A DNA stretch of 64,000 nt, taken from Nocardioides immobilis. Lineage in GTDB: Bacteria; Actinomycetota; Actinomycetes; Propionibacteriales; Nocardioidaceae. A program made the translations under genes and the position numbers. The notes under the pieces were generated by a model. That model worked only from the letters and a program-made list of their open reading frames with translations. It was not told the origin of the DNA and searched no databases. The stretch covers positions 159,135 to 223,134 of the forward strand of contig NZ_QXGH01000015.1 of NCBI RefSeq assembly GCF_003515065.1, read 5' to 3'. Below, piece by piece: positions 9,891-18,926 of the stretch (the stretch's first letter is position 1; the number at the start of each line of letters is the position of its first letter).

Positions 9891-10603
9891 GCCGTCTGGG
9901 CCGGGTCGTCCGCGTGGGCGAGCAGCGCGGTCCGGGTCGGGTACGGCAGCGCCGGCGTCAATCCGCGGGTCATGGTGACCTCGACCTGTGCGCCGAGGGA
10001 CGCGATCGCGTCGCGGTAGCGCTGCCGATCGACGTTGTCGAACACGATGACGCCGCCCGGTGCGAGCCGGGTGACGGCCTTGGCCAGGCATGCCTCGCGC
10101 GCCCGGCCGTCGATGACGATCACGTCGAACGTGCCGGTGGTGTGATCGATCGCGTCGACGTACGCGGAGAAGTCGAGACCACCGTGCCCCAGCTTCTTCG
10201 ACGCGATCGCGGGCGTTCGCGTCTGGGTGGGCTCGACCACCTCCAGCACCACGTTGGCCGGCAGCCGCGGCATCAGGTCGGCCGCCCAGCCCGCGTGGTG
10301 CTCGACGGAGTGGACCCTCCCCGCGCGGGCAGCGAGCCAGAGGGTGGACGCGCCGGACCCCCACTCGAAGATCCGCGCCGCGGGACGTTGGTCGAGGAAC
10401 GCGGCGATCCGGTCGGCGGAGTCGAACGTCCACCAGGGGACGCCGAGCCGCGCGAGCTGGTCGATGTCGTGGATCGCGAACAGTGAGCGGGCCCAGGTCG
10501 CGGCGCGGGATCGCGGGGCCATCCGGTCGAGGAAGCCGAGGACACCGGCGACCCGGAGGAAGGTGCCGATCAGGCGCAGGCATCGCACGTAGAGCTGCTT
10601 CAC
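9887..10603 (-). CDS. SAM-dependent methyltransferase-like protein
   Basis: This protein is 238 residues from GTG 10603, which overlaps the stop of the upstream GT2 gene. A glycine-rich SAM-binding motif (IFEWGSGAST, near residue 77) is followed by an acidic strand end (VHSVE) and IVIDGRAREA (motif II region), as in Rossmann-fold methyltransferases. A hydrophobic N-terminal stretch may associate it with the membrane. Within the operon it probably methylates a sugar or lipid intermediate. The substrate cannot be named. Confidence 0.7.
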   Translation of the reverse strand: MKQLYVRCLRLIGTFLRVAGVLGFLDRMAPRSRAATWARSLFAIHDIDQLARLGVPWWTFDSADRIAAFLDQRPAARIFEWGSGASTLWLAARAGRVHSVEHHAGWAADLMPRLPANVVLEVVEPTQTRTPAIASKKLGHGGLDFSAYVDAIDHTTGTFDVIVIDGRAREACLAKAVTRLAPGGVIVFDNVDRQRYRDAIASLGAQVEVTMTRGLTPALPYPTRTALLAHADDPAQTA

Positions 10604-11565
10604 AGGACTCCTGTCGTCAGGGCGCCCTGCTCGAACCGGGCGCGCTTGGTGTGCTCGAGGTTCGCTTCGATCAGGGTCCGGTTGGCACGGATCAGGTCGG
10701 AGACGATCCCGAGCATCAGGCTCAGGCACGCCATCAGGACCAGCGCGGTCCCGAGGACGAGCGACTGCAGGTGACCGCCGCCGTCGCCACTCGCCTCGAG
10801 GTAGGCGTACCGCACGTACGGCAACAGCCCGAGCAGGCCGAAGAGCGCGGCGAGCCAGCCGAAGATCATGTACGGGCGGTACATGACGTACGCGCGCACG
10901 ATCGCCGCACCGGACCGGAACACGTGCTGGCGGGTCGACGAGAACAGGCGGGACTCGCGGGTCTTGGCGTTCGTGACGACCGGGATGCTCGCGATGGCCA
11001 TCCGCTTGTAGCCCGCCTGGATGATGGTCTCCATGCAGTAGGAGAACCGGGTGACGGTGTTGAGCCGCATCAGGCTGTCGCGCGAGTAGGCGCGGAAACC
11101 GCTCGCCGCGTCCGGGAGCTCGGTGCCGGCAGCGCGGTTGACGACGTAGCTGCCGAACCGCTGCAGCTTCCTCTTGCTGGGCGAGAAGTGCTCGATCAGC
11201 CGCACCTGCCGGTCGGCGATCACGATGTCGGCCTCGCCGCGCACGATGGGCTCGACCAGATCGGCGATCCGCTGCTGCGGGTACTGGTTGTCACCGTCGG
11301 TGTTCACGACGATGTCCGCGCCGATCGCCAGCGCGTAGTTGACGCCATCGGTGAACGAGCGGGCCAGGCCCTCGTTGCGCCGATGGTGGACGACGTGCCG
11401 GACGCCATGGGCGCGAGCCACCTCGACGGTCCGGTCGGTCGACCCGTCGTCGATGACAACGATCACGACCTCGTCGATGCCGGGGACCGAGGCCGGGATC
11501 GAGGCCAGCACGAGGGGGAGGGTCTCCTCCTCGTTCAGGCAGGGGATCTGCACGACGAGCTTCAC
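10600..11565 (-). CDS. Family 2 glycosyltransferase with C-terminal membrane helices (polyprenyl-phosphate sugar synthase-like)
   Basis: This 321-residue protein has an N-terminal GT-A domain and two C-terminal membrane helices. The domain shows PCLNEEETL, the nucleotide-binding DDGSTDRT, the D-x-D equivalent NTDGDNQY, and ASGFRAYSR near the acceptor site. That layout matches dolichol-phosphate-mannose or undecaprenyl-phosphate-sugar synthases, which would supply the lipid-linked sugar used by the GT-C enzymes downstream. GTG 11565 has GAGGCGGA just upstream. It is the first gene of the glycan operon, and the promoter should lie in 11566-11729, shared with the divergent membrane protein. Confidence 0.8.
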   Translation of the reverse strand: MKLVVQIPCLNEEETLPLVLASIPASVPGIDEVVIVVIDDGSTDRTVEVARAHGVRHVVHHRRNEGLARSFTDGVNYALAIGADIVVNTDGDNQYPQQRIADLVEPIVRGEADIVIADRQVRLIEHFSPSKRKLQRFGSYVVNRAAGTELPDAASGFRAYSRDSLMRLNTVTRFSYCMETIIQAGYKRMAIASIPVVTNAKTRESRLFSSTRQHVFRSGAAIVRAYVMYRPYMIFGWLAALFGLLGLLPYVRYAYLEASGDGGGHLQSLVLGTALVLMACLSLMLGIVSDLIRANRTLIEANLEHTKRARFEQGALTTGVL

Positions 11566-11729
11566 GTCCGCCTCGCTGGTTGTCGGGTACGACTTGCGGG
11601 GGGACTGTACGAAGAGCGGAGGAGCAGGCCCGGAGCGTCGAGGAACGGTCAGGTGTACGTCGGACGAACTCCGTGGTGATCGCCGTCCAGCGCCTGTCCG
11701 GCAGCGGCGCAGCGCCCCAGAATGGCGCG

Positions 11730-13031
11730 GTGCCCAGCTCCTCGAGGTCGTCCGGCGGATGGCGGCTCCCCGGCGCCCTGTTCGTCGTCCTGTCGCTCGT
11801 CTACCTGCTGACCATCAGCCCGAACCCGAGCCCCGACGTCTACTCGGCGGACTTCGCGGCTGGACACATCGCCCGCACCGGCGAGCCGGTGCCCGAGATC
11901 TCGGACTTTCCGGCGCTCGACCACAACATCATCCGCGAGACCTGGATCGTGGAGACAACCGACGGCCGGGAGGCGGTCGGACGGGCGCCCGGCGTCATCG
12001 CGGCGTCCGTGCCGGCGTACTGGTTGCTGCGACCGGACGGCGTGACCGCGGTCCCCGGCGGGATCACCGCCGCATTGCTGACCGCAGGCACGGTCACGCT
12101 GCTGTTCCTCACCCTGCGCCGGCGGATCGAGCCCCGGCACGCGCTGCTGGCGTCGTTGCTGTTCGGCCTGACGACACCGGTCTGGAGCGTGGCGGCGGAC
12201 GGCCTGTGGCCGCACACCCTCACCTGCTTCGGGATCGTCGGGATGGCCTGGGCAGCGGATCGCGACCGGTGGTGGGCGGTGGGGCTGTTCGGGGGAGTGG
12301 CGCTCTGGGGACGGCTGCACGCCGCCCTGATCTGCGCGGTGCTGGCTGTCGCCGTCGCGGTGGTACGACGCCAGCCGGCGATCGTCGCTCGGGTCGGACT
12401 CGTCAGCGGGGCGATGCTCGGCCTGATGTCGGTCTGGACGCGCTGGATGTACGGCAGCTGGGACCCGTCGTCGGGCTACCGGGCAGGGGACTTCACGGGC
12501 AACGCGGGCGCCAACCTGTTCGACGTGGTCAACCTCCTCGGGTTCTGGGTCGCGCCCGACCGCGGCCTGCTCCTCTGGACGCCGATCCTCGTCGTGCTCG
12601 CGCCTGCGCTGGTGCGCGGGTGGCGGGACCTGCCGGACTGGTCCCGCGCGCTGCTCGCCTCAGGAGTCGCCTACCTGCTGGTCCAGGGCGTGCTGGTGCG
12701 GTTCAGCGGGGGAGACCAGTTCTACGGCTACCGGACCAGCCTCGAGCTGCTGGCCTGTGCCGCGCCGGCGCTGGCCCTGACGGCCCATCACAGGGGCCGC
12801 GTCGCGCGCGCCGTGTTCGCGCCCGTTGCGGTGCTGCAGCTGGTGATGATCACACCCGGCGCCGTCGTCGACGGGTTCTACCTCAAGGTCGCCCACGTCT
12901 GGACCCGCAACGCGTTCGTGTGGGGCCCGGCCGACCGACCGGTCCTGTGGAGCATGCTCGTCCTCGCGGCGCTCGCCGCTGCCGGAGCGTTCGCCGTGGG
13001 CTGGAGCAAGACGAAAGCCCGCCCCCTTTGA
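11730..13031 (+). CDS. Polytopic membrane protein, probable glycan-assembly GT-C-like protein
   Basis: This integral membrane protein is 433 residues from GTG 11730, with about ten helices starting near residue 12. The first external loop carries PNPSPDVYSADFAAGH, with acidic residues where GT-C enzymes have catalytic Asp or Glu, but no family signature is certain. The start is ambiguous: the frame is open to a TTG at 11580 with GTGs at 11673, 11676 and 11730, none with a clear ribosome-binding site. It diverges from the glycan operon and may be its partner. Confidence 0.55.
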   Translation: MPSSSRSSGGWRLPGALFVVLSLVYLLTISPNPSPDVYSADFAAGHIARTGEPVPEISDFPALDHNIIRETWIVETTDGREAVGRAPGVIAASVPAYWLLRPDGVTAVPGGITAALLTAGTVTLLFLTLRRRIEPRHALLASLLFGLTTPVWSVAADGLWPHTLTCFGIVGMAWAADRDRWWAVGLFGGVALWGRLHAALICAVLAVAVAVVRRQPAIVARVGLVSGAMLGLMSVWTRWMYGSWDPSSGYRAGDFTGNAGANLFDVVNLLGFWVAPDRGLLLWTPILVVLAPALVRGWRDLPDWSRALLASGVAYLLVQGVLVRFSGGDQFYGYRTSLELLACAAPALALTAHHRGRVARAVFAPVAVLQLVMITPGAVVDGFYLKVAHVWTRNAFVWGPADRPVLWSMLVLAALAAAGAFAVGWSKTKARPL

Positions 13032-13041
13032 GGGGACGGGC
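13017..13041. terminator. Bidirectional hairpin between convergent genes
   Basis: GCCCG(13017-13021) pairs with CGGGC(13037-13041), and CCCC(13023-13026) with GGGG(13032-13035), around a five-base loop with one C-A mismatch. It overlaps the last codons of the membrane protein gene and lies 23 bases after the qcrB stop. No T-run follows, as is common for terminator hairpins in actinobacteria. Confidence 0.5.
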
Positions 13042-13063
13042 CTCGCGTCGTACGGGCTGGAAC

Positions 13064-14797
13064 CTAGTGGTCCGAGGTCGGGCCGTGCTGGTTGGGGCCG
13101 GAGGCGATCTGGTTCTCCAGCTCGTGCAGCTCGTGATCGGCGTGGTGCTGCGCGTCGTGCAGCTCCTCGGCGGTCGGCTTCTGCACGTTGTCGGCGTACA
13201 TCAGCTCCGACAGCTTGCCGCGGACCTTGTTGGCGATCTCGGCCTTCTTGCCACCCGGAGCGGCCACGCCCGCCTCGTCGGCGGCGCCGTTGGAGGAGTA
13301 GACCTCCTCGCGGTCGCGAGCGGTGAGCGTGTAGGCCGCGGCCTCGCTGATCGGCAGGTGCTTCTCGGCGTACCCGCCGTCGGGCGAGCGGACGATGACA
13401 CCCGTCTCGTAGCCGTGCAGCAGCTTGCCCTCGTCGTGCCGCTGGAGCGAGATGCACCAGCGCCGCGTGATGATGAAGGCGAGGATCGGCCCGATGATGA
13501 CCGCGCCGCGCAGGAAGTACGTGATCTGGTTGATGCTCAGATGCATCTTGATCGCGATGATGTCGTTGCCGCCCGCGGCCCACGAGAGGCCGTAGAAGGT
13601 GATCAGGGCGGCCATGACCGCAGTCCGGGTCGGAGCGTTGCGCGGACGCTGGAGCAGGTGGTGCTCCCGCTTGTCGCCGGTGATCCACGACTCGATGAAC
13701 GGCAGCACGATCAGGACCGTGAGCATCAGCGGCGGCATCACGAGGATGGGCAGGATGATGTTCCAGGAGAACGTGACGCCCCAGATATGGGTCTCCCACG
13801 GGGGGATGATCCTGAGCAGGCCGTCGGGCCAGCCCATGTACCAGTCGGGCTGGGAGCCGGCGGTCACCTTGGACGGGTCGTAGGGACCGAACTTCCACAC
13901 CGGGTTGAGCGTGAACAGGCCACCGAGCAACGCGGTCATGCCGAACACGATGAAGAAGAAGCCACCGGCCTTGGCCATGTAGATCGGCATCAGCGGGGGA
14001 CCGACGACGTTCTCCTCGGTCTTGCCCGGTCCGGGCCACTGGGTGTGCTTGTGGTAGACGACCAGGATCAGGTGGAACGTGATCAGGGCCAGCAGGATGC
14101 CCGGGATCAGCAGGATGTGGATGGCGTAGAACCGGGGGATGATCTGGTCACCCGGGAACTCGCCACCGAACAGGAAGAACGACATGTAGGTGCCGATCAC
14201 GGGGCTGGCCTTCATGAAGCCGTCCGCCGCTCGGACGCCGGTGCCGGAGAGCAGGTCGTCGGGGAGGGAGTAGCCGGTGAAGCCCTCGATGGTGCCGAGG
14301 AGCAGCAGCGTGCAGCCGATGATCCAGTTGATTTCGCGCGGCTTGCGGAACGCGCCGGTGAGGTAGACGCGGAGCAGGTGGATCATCATCGCGGCGATGA
14401 AGATCATCGCGGCCCAGTGGTGCATCTGCCGCATCAGGAGACCGCCGCGGACGTCGAAGGAGATCTCCAGGGTGGAGGCCATCGCCCGCGACATGTGGAC
14501 TCCGCGCAGCGGGTCGTAGGAGCCGTTGTACTGGACCTCGGCCATGCTCGGGTCGAAGAACAGCGTGAGGAACACGCCGGTCAGCAGCAGGACGACGAAG
14601 CTCCACAGCGCGATCTCGCCCAGCATGAAGGACCAGTGGTCCGGGAAGACCTTGCGGAGGGACATGCCCTTGGTGGCCTTCGCGAGGCCGAGCCGGTCAT
14701 CGGCCCAGGTGGCGACGACGCCGGCAGTCTTGGCGCCCTTCTTGGGGGTCGCCGGCTCGGTGCCGTTCGTCGAAGCGACGTCAGCGCTCTTCATCAT
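13064..14797 (-). CDS. qcrB: Cytochrome bc1 complex cytochrome b subunit
   Basis: The 577-residue subunit oxidises menaquinol and carries two b hemes. Heme ligands lie in the helix-II histidine pairs (MHHWAAMIF ... MIHLLRVY) and helix-IV pairs (FYAIHILLIPG ... FHLILVVYHKH). The PPW-type Qo motif appears as IPPWETH. The C-terminal extension of about 150 hydrophilic residues, including an Ala-Gly-Lys-rich piece, is typical of actinobacterial QcrB. The ATG at 14797 shares a base with the qcrA stop and has AAGGTG upstream; ATG 14794 is equally possible. Confidence 0.95.
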   Translation of the reverse strand: MMKSADVASTNGTEPATPKKGAKTAGVVATWADDRLGLAKATKGMSLRKVFPDHWSFMLGEIALWSFVVLLLTGVFLTLFFDPSMAEVQYNGSYDPLRGVHMSRAMASTLEISFDVRGGLLMRQMHHWAAMIFIAAMMIHLLRVYLTGAFRKPREINWIIGCTLLLLGTIEGFTGYSLPDDLLSGTGVRAADGFMKASPVIGTYMSFFLFGGEFPGDQIIPRFYAIHILLIPGILLALITFHLILVVYHKHTQWPGPGKTEENVVGPPLMPIYMAKAGGFFFIVFGMTALLGGLFTLNPVWKFGPYDPSKVTAGSQPDWYMGWPDGLLRIIPPWETHIWGVTFSWNIILPILVMPPLMLTVLIVLPFIESWITGDKREHHLLQRPRNAPTRTAVMAALITFYGLSWAAGGNDIIAIKMHLSINQITYFLRGAVIIGPILAFIITRRWCISLQRHDEGKLLHGYETGVIVRSPDGGYAEKHLPISEAAAYTLTARDREEVYSSNGAADEAGVAAPGGKKAEIANKVRGKLSELMYADNVQKPTAEELHDAQHHADHELHELENQIASGPNQHGPTSDH

Positions 14798-15954
14798 CAG
14801 TCACCTTCCGCAAAGCGGTCGCGTTCGTAGTCACGTTCCCAGTAGCTGGGGCCGACCGGTTCGGTGAAGTCGCTCTGCGCGACCAGGTAGCCCTGCTCGT
14901 CGACCTCGATCGGCAGCTGCGGCAGCGGTCGGCCGGCCGGGCCGAAGATGACCCGCCCGGAGTCGGCCATGTCGAACGTCGACTGGTGGCAGGGGCAGAG
15001 CAGGTGGTGCGTCGTGCGCTCGTTGAGGGAGATCGGGCAGCCGACGTGGGTGCAAATCTTGGAGTAGGCGACGATCCCGTTGACGTCCCAGTCCTCGCGA
15101 CCCTTGCCCGGCTTGATGTCGCCCGGCTCCATCCGGAGCAGGATCAGCGACGCCTTGCTCTTGTGGGTCTGGAGCTCGGCGCCCTCGACGTCGGCGTGCT
15201 CCATGTAGTAGCGGGTGGGGTTGAAGAGCACCTCGGGCTGGGCGTTGACCAGGTCGCCGATCTCGAGGTCGGAGGCCAGGATCGGCGTCCCGATCGCGTC
15301 GCGCGAGATCCGCATCTTCGGGACGGTGATCTCCTTCTCCTCACCGTCCTCGACGATCGTGATCTTCCGGCCGCCCTGGCCCCAGATCGTGTGCTCGAGC
15401 TTGTCGCCCGGCAGCGTGCCGAGGTCGCGGAGGTAGACGACGGCGGGAAGGCCGAGCAGGCCGAGCGCGCCGACACCCGAGAAGACGATGAGCGGACGGC
15501 GGGCGATCCCGGTCTCCTCGAAGCCGACCTTGATGTCCTCCAGCGCCCGCTGGCGGTCGGACTCCTCGGAGTACGCCGGGTGGCGCATCTCGACGATCTC
15601 GTGGTCGCCCATCAGCTTGCGGGCCCAGTGGGTGATCCCGACGCCGACGAAGAGCAGCGCCCCGGCCAGCGTGGAGCCGAGCGCGACCGTGGAGGCGCCG
15701 AGGCCGCCGACGACGTGCCAGTTGTCGCCGACGTCGAACGTGAAGTACGAGACGACGAAGAGGACGCTGCAGATCCCGGACAGGGCGAAGAGGACGGCGA
15801 CCTGGATCTCGGCGCGCTTCTCCTTCGCCGGGTCGACGTCGGTCGGCCGGGGCTCGTGCGCCGGCAGGCCCGGGTTGGCGATCGGCTCGTCAGGGACGAG
15901 CTCGCCGTGGCCGTGGCTGTCGGCCGGCTCGATGCTGTCGTGAGAGTCGGTCAC
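14797..15954 (-). CDS. qcrA: Cytochrome bc1 complex Rieske iron-sulfur subunit
   Basis: This 385-residue protein has a polar N-terminus, three membrane helices (about 52-72, 85-106 and 155-175; the extra helices are an actinobacterial trait) and a C-terminal Rieske domain. The 2Fe-2S ligands are Cys301 and His303 (CTHVGC) and Cys320 and His323 (CPCHQS), with Cys306 and Cys322 forming the usual disulfide. The serine often found after the second His pair is displaced (CHQS rather than CHGS). GTG 15954 overlaps the qcrC stop as GTGA. Confidence 0.95.
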   Translation of the reverse strand: MTDSHDSIEPADSHGHGELVPDEPIANPGLPAHEPRPTDVDPAKEKRAEIQVAVLFALSGICSVLFVVSYFTFDVGDNWHVVGGLGASTVALGSTLAGALLFVGVGITHWARKLMGDHEIVEMRHPAYSEESDRQRALEDIKVGFEETGIARRPLIVFSGVGALGLLGLPAVVYLRDLGTLPGDKLEHTIWGQGGRKITIVEDGEEKEITVPKMRISRDAIGTPILASDLEIGDLVNAQPEVLFNPTRYYMEHADVEGAELQTHKSKASLILLRMEPGDIKPGKGREDWDVNGIVAYSKICTHVGCPISLNERTTHHLLCPCHQSTFDMADSGRVIFGPAGRPLPQLPIEVDEQGYLVAQSDFTEPVGPSYWERDYERDRFAEGD

Positions 15955-16826
15955 GCGTCCGCCCCGTCCTTCTTCCTGCTCGTGCGTGTCGTGTGCGAGG
16001 CGCCCCAGATGGCGAACGCGAGCATGCCGCCCATGCCGACGAACCACGCGATCATGCCCTCGCTGACGGGGCCGAGGCCGCCGAGCGTGAAGCCGCCGTA
16101 GCTCGGCTGCTCCTCGAGGGTGTTGAGGTAGGCGATGACGGCCTTCTTGTCGTCCGGCGGGATGTTGCCGTCGGAGAAGGTGTCCATCGACTGCGGGCCG
16201 GTGAGCATGGCCTCATAGATGTGCTTCGGGTCGACGCCACGGATCTTGGGCGCGTAGCCGCCGCGCGGCATGGCGCCGCCGGAGCCCTCGAAGTTGTGGC
16301 ACGCCGTGCAGTTGGCCAGGAAGATCTGGCCACCGCGGACGACGTACTCGTCGTACTCCTCGGAGGAGAGGGTGTCCGGGTCGTAGAGCTCGGCGTCGGG
16401 GATCGCGGGGCCGGTGCCGAGGCTGGCGACGTACGCCGAGAGCGCCGCGATCTCGGCGTCGGTGTAGACGACCTCCTTGCGGGGCGCCTGGGAGCCGGGC
16501 GTGGCCATCGGCATCCGGCCGGTGCCGACCTGGAAGTCGACGGCGGCCGCACCCACGTCGGTGAGCGCCGGACCGTACTGGGTGCCGTCCTGGGTCAGCA
16601 CGCCTTCGCCGTTCTGGCCGTGGCAGAACGCACAGCCGACGAGGAAGAGCTCGCGGCCGTCCTTGACCAGCTCCTCCTGGCTGTCGGTGGAGTCGGCCTG
16701 GGCGGGCGCGAAGACGGCGTACAGACCGCCGGTCATCAGCAGCCCGAGCAGGAGTACGACGAGGCCGGCGATCGGTCCGCGGCGGTGCCGCGAGAGGCGG
16801 CCGGCGGAGCGGTTCAGGAGGCGCAC
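15951..16826 (-). CDS. qcrC: Cytochrome bc1 complex diheme cytochrome c subunit
   Basis: This is a 291-residue diheme cytochrome cc. An N-terminal membrane anchor (about 17-40) precedes two c-type domains with CAFCH (65-69) and CTACH (173-177) heme sites, and a C-terminal helix anchors it again. It passes electrons directly from the bc1 complex to CuA of the aa3 oxidase, so no free cytochrome c is needed. The start is taken as GTG 16826, with AAGGA six bases upstream; the frame is open to a TTG at 16856. It lies 67 bases after ctaE. Confidence 0.95.
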   Translation of the reverse strand: MRLLNRSAGRLSRHRRGPIAGLVVLLLGLLMTGGLYAVFAPAQADSTDSQEELVKDGRELFLVGCAFCHGQNGEGVLTQDGTQYGPALTDVGAAAVDFQVGTGRMPMATPGSQAPRKEVVYTDAEIAALSAYVASLGTGPAIPDAELYDPDTLSSEEYDEYVVRGGQIFLANCTACHNFEGSGGAMPRGGYAPKIRGVDPKHIYEAMLTGPQSMDTFSDGNIPPDDKKAVIAYLNTLEEQPSYGGFTLGGLGPVSEGMIAWFVGMGGMLAFAIWGASHTTRTSRKKDGADA

Positions 16827-16893
16827 ATTCAGTCCTTGCAGATCCGGGACGGACAATTGTTCTTCGTCGGTGAGCTCGTGGGTGTCACGGGGC

Positions 16894-17538
16894 TCACTTG
16901 ACGAGGTAGATCGTCGCGAACAGGCCGATCCAGACCACGTCGACGAAGTGCCAGTAGTAGGAGACGACGATCGCGCTGACCGCCTGCTCGTGGGTGAAGC
17001 GTCGCGCGATGTAGGTCCGTCCGAGGACGAACAGGAACGCGATCAGGCCGCCGGTCACGTGGATGCCGTGGAAGCCGGTGGTCAGGTAGAACATGGTGCC
17101 GTAGCCGTCGTGGGGGATGGTGACGCCCTCGTGGATCAGCTCGGCGTACTCGAGCGCCTGGCCGCCGATGAAGATGGCGCCCATGATGTAGGTCACGATG
17201 AACCACTCGCGGAGGCCCCAGCCGCCCACCTGGAGCAGCGAGCCCTTGCGCCCCACCTGACCGCGCTCGGCAGCGAACACGCCCAGCTGGCAGGTGAACG
17301 ACGACAGCACCAGGATCGTGGTGTTGATCGACGCGAACGGCACGTTGAGCAGGTCGGTGTTGGCCGCCCACATCTCCTCGCTGACCGAGCGGATCGTGAA
17401 GTACGACGCGAACAGGGCCGCGAAGAACATCAGCTCGCTGGACAGCCAGATGATGGTCCCGACCGCGACCATGCTGGGTCGGTCGTGCTGGCCGTGCAGT
17501 CGCGAGGCCGGGAGAGATGCCGTTGCTGTGGTCGCCAC
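16894..17538 (-). CDS. ctaE: Cytochrome c oxidase (aa3) subunit III
   Basis: The 214-residue protein has five predicted helices and the family hallmarks [11 protein letters not shown] and FHGIHVTGG, ending in [12 protein letters not shown]. It stabilises subunit I and proton uptake. It is the first gene of ctaE-qcrC-qcrA-qcrB. GTG 17538 has no ribosome-binding site but lies six bases after a CATAAT box, which fits a leaderless transcript. Confidence 0.95.
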   Translation of the reverse strand: MATTATASLPASRLHGQHDRPSMVAVGTIIWLSSELMFFAALFASYFTIRSVSEEMWAANTDLLNVPFASINTTILVLSSFTCQLGVFAAERGQVGRKGSLLQVGGWGLREWFIVTYIMGAIFIGGQALEYAELIHEGVTIPHDGYGTMFYLTTGFHGIHVTGGLIAFLFVLGRTYIARRFTHEQAVSAIVVSYYWHFVDVVWIGLFATIYLVK

Positions 17539-17544
17539 GGGGTC

Positions 17545-17550
17545 ATTATG
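17545..17550 (-). promoter_or_regulatory. ctaE: Putative -10 box for leaderless ctaE transcript
   Basis: CATAAT on the minus strand, six bases before GTG 17538. Transcription would start at or next to the start codon. No convincing -35 box is visible. Confidence 0.4.
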
Positions 17551-17611
17551 TCGATAGTGGGCCCCGACGTCTCCCCGACCCCCAGTAAACGGACGGGGTG
17601 TCGCGAGGACG

Positions 17612-17617
17612 TACCGT
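17612..17617 (+). promoter_or_regulatory. Putative -10 box (TACCGT) for leaderless CtaG-like gene
   Basis: TACCGT lies six bases before GTG 17624, with no Shine-Dalgarno sequence between. The same spacing recurs at several genes in the window. Confidence 0.45.
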
Positions 17618-17623
17618 CTGTCC

Positions 17624-18505
17624 GTGGAACCGCTCTCCTGGGCGACGCTCGTGACCGAGTGGACGCTCGCCCCGTTGCCGCTCGTGGTGACGGTGTGGGC
17701 GGTCGGGCTGTACGCCCTCGGCGTGCGCGCGTTGACCCGGCGCGGGGACCGGTGGCCGATCGGCCGGTCGATCGCCTGGGGCGTCGGGATGCTGGCCTTC
17801 TACCTGGCGACGTCGTCGGGTGTCGCCGCCTACGACACGGTGCTGCTGAGCGTGCACATGGCGCAGCACATGGTGCTCTCGATGGTGGTTCCGCTGTCGC
17901 TGGCGCTGGGCGCGCCCGTGACACTCGCCCTGCGCACGCTGCCGAAGTCGCCACGGGGGTGGCTGCTCGCCGTACTCCACTCCCGGGTCGCCCGGGTGCT
18001 GTCGTTCCCGCCGCTGGCCTTCCTGCTCTACGTCATCTCGCCGTGGGCGCTCTACTTCACCGGGTGGTACGACGCCTCGCTCTCCAACGCGTACGTGCAC
18101 GAGATGATGCACGTCCACCTGGTGACCGTCGGCGCGCTCTTCTTCTGGCCGATCGTGGGGGTGGATCCGCTGCCCGGGCGGGTCGCGCACCCGTTCCGGG
18201 TGCTGCTGACCGTGCTCACGCTGCCGTTCCACGCCTTCCTGGGCGTGACGATCATGGGGCAGAGCGCACTGATCGGCGGCGACCACTACCCGTCGCTCCA
18301 CGACGGGCCGATGGGGTCGTGGCTGCCCGATCCGCGCGCGGACCAGGAGCTGGCCGGCGGGATCCTGTGGGGTGCCGGCGACCTGGTCGGCATCGTCTTC
18401 TTCGTCGTGCTCTTCGTGCAGTGGGTGCGGGCGTCGATGAAGGAGGCCGAGCGCGAGGACCGGCGCCTGGACCGGCTCGAGCGCCAGGCGCGACCCTCCG
18501 AGTAA
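17624..18505 (+). CDS. Cytochrome c oxidase assembly factor, CtaG (caa3_CtaG) family
   Basis: This 293-residue membrane protein has about seven helices. Conserved histidines typical of caa3_CtaG proteins are visible: [22 protein letters not shown] and FHAFLGV. The family is needed for copper-center maturation of heme-copper oxidases in Bacillus, and His/Met pairs in the membrane fit copper handling. It is divergent from ctaE, 85 bases away, which supports a role in oxidase assembly. The C-terminal tail is a short charged helix. Confidence 0.85.
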   Translation: MEPLSWATLVTEWTLAPLPLVVTVWAVGLYALGVRALTRRGDRWPIGRSIAWGVGMLAFYLATSSGVAAYDTVLLSVHMAQHMVLSMVVPLSLALGAPVTLALRTLPKSPRGWLLAVLHSRVARVLSFPPLAFLLYVISPWALYFTGWYDASLSNAYVHEMMHVHLVTVGALFFWPIVGVDPLPGRVAHPFRVLLTVLTLPFHAFLGVTIMGQSALIGGDHYPSLHDGPMGSWLPDPRADQELAGGILWGAGDLVGIVFFVVLFVQWVRASMKEAEREDRRLDRLERQARPSE

Positions 18506-18508
18506 CGT
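18503..18508 (+). promoter_or_regulatory. Putative -10 box (TAACGT) before the receiver-like gene
   Basis: TAACGT, overlapping the stop codon of the CtaG-like gene, is seven bases before GTG 18516. This would give a leaderless transcript covering the receiver-like gene and trpD. Confidence 0.4.
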
Positions 18509-18515
18509 ACGCCGC

Positions 18516-18926
18516 GTGACGGACTCCAAGGCACTCAAGGTTCTCGTCTACAGCGACGACGTCCACACCCGCGAGCAGGTGATCCTGGCGCTGGGGCGGC
18601 GGCCCCACCCGGACCTGCCCGAGGTGGAGTACGTCGAGGTGGCGACCGAGCCGGTCGTCATCCAGAACATGGACGCCGGGCACGTCGACCTCGCGATCCT
18701 CGACGGCGAGGCGGTCCCGGCCGGTGGCATGGGCATTGCCAAGCAGCTCAAGGACGAGATCTACCAGTGCCCGCCGTTGCTGGTGCTGACCGGCCGCCCA
18801 CAGGACGCGTGGCTCGCCACCTGGTCCCGCGCGGACGCCGCGGTCCCGCACCCGATCGACCCGATCCAGCTCGCCGAGGCGGTCATCGCCCTGCTGCGGT
18901 CGCGCGTCCCGGCCACGTCGGCGTGA
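18516..18926 (+). CDS. Degenerate response-regulator receiver-like protein
   Basis: The stand-alone CheY-like protein has 136 residues. The acidic pair (Asp14-Asp15), a potential phospho-acceptor (Asp63 in LAILDGE) and the switch Thr92 (LVLTGRP) are present. The invariant lysine that precedes the conserved proline is replaced by histidine (His112 in PHPIDP), so normal phosphorylation is doubtful. Its GTGA overlap with trpD suggests co-translation. Function is unknown; a protein-interaction role is possible. Confidence 0.7.
   Translation: MTDSKALKVLVYSDDVHTREQVILALGRRPHPDLPEVEYVEVATEPVVIQNMDAGHVDLAILDGEAVPAGGMGIAKQLKDEIYQCPPLLVLTGRPQDAWLATWSRADAAVPHPIDPIQLAEAVIALLRSRVPATSA

Noticed and set aside
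5828..13031. Biosynthetic gene cluster for a secondary metabolite
   Set aside because: Only glycosyltransferase, methyltransferase and flippase-like genes are present; no synthase, ligase or tailoring oxidase, so envelope glycan work is more likely.
11339..14830. Plus-strand 1163-codon frame spanning the membrane protein and qcrB
   Set aside because: It crosses three real genes in other frames and reads as compositional shadow; no domain is recognisable.
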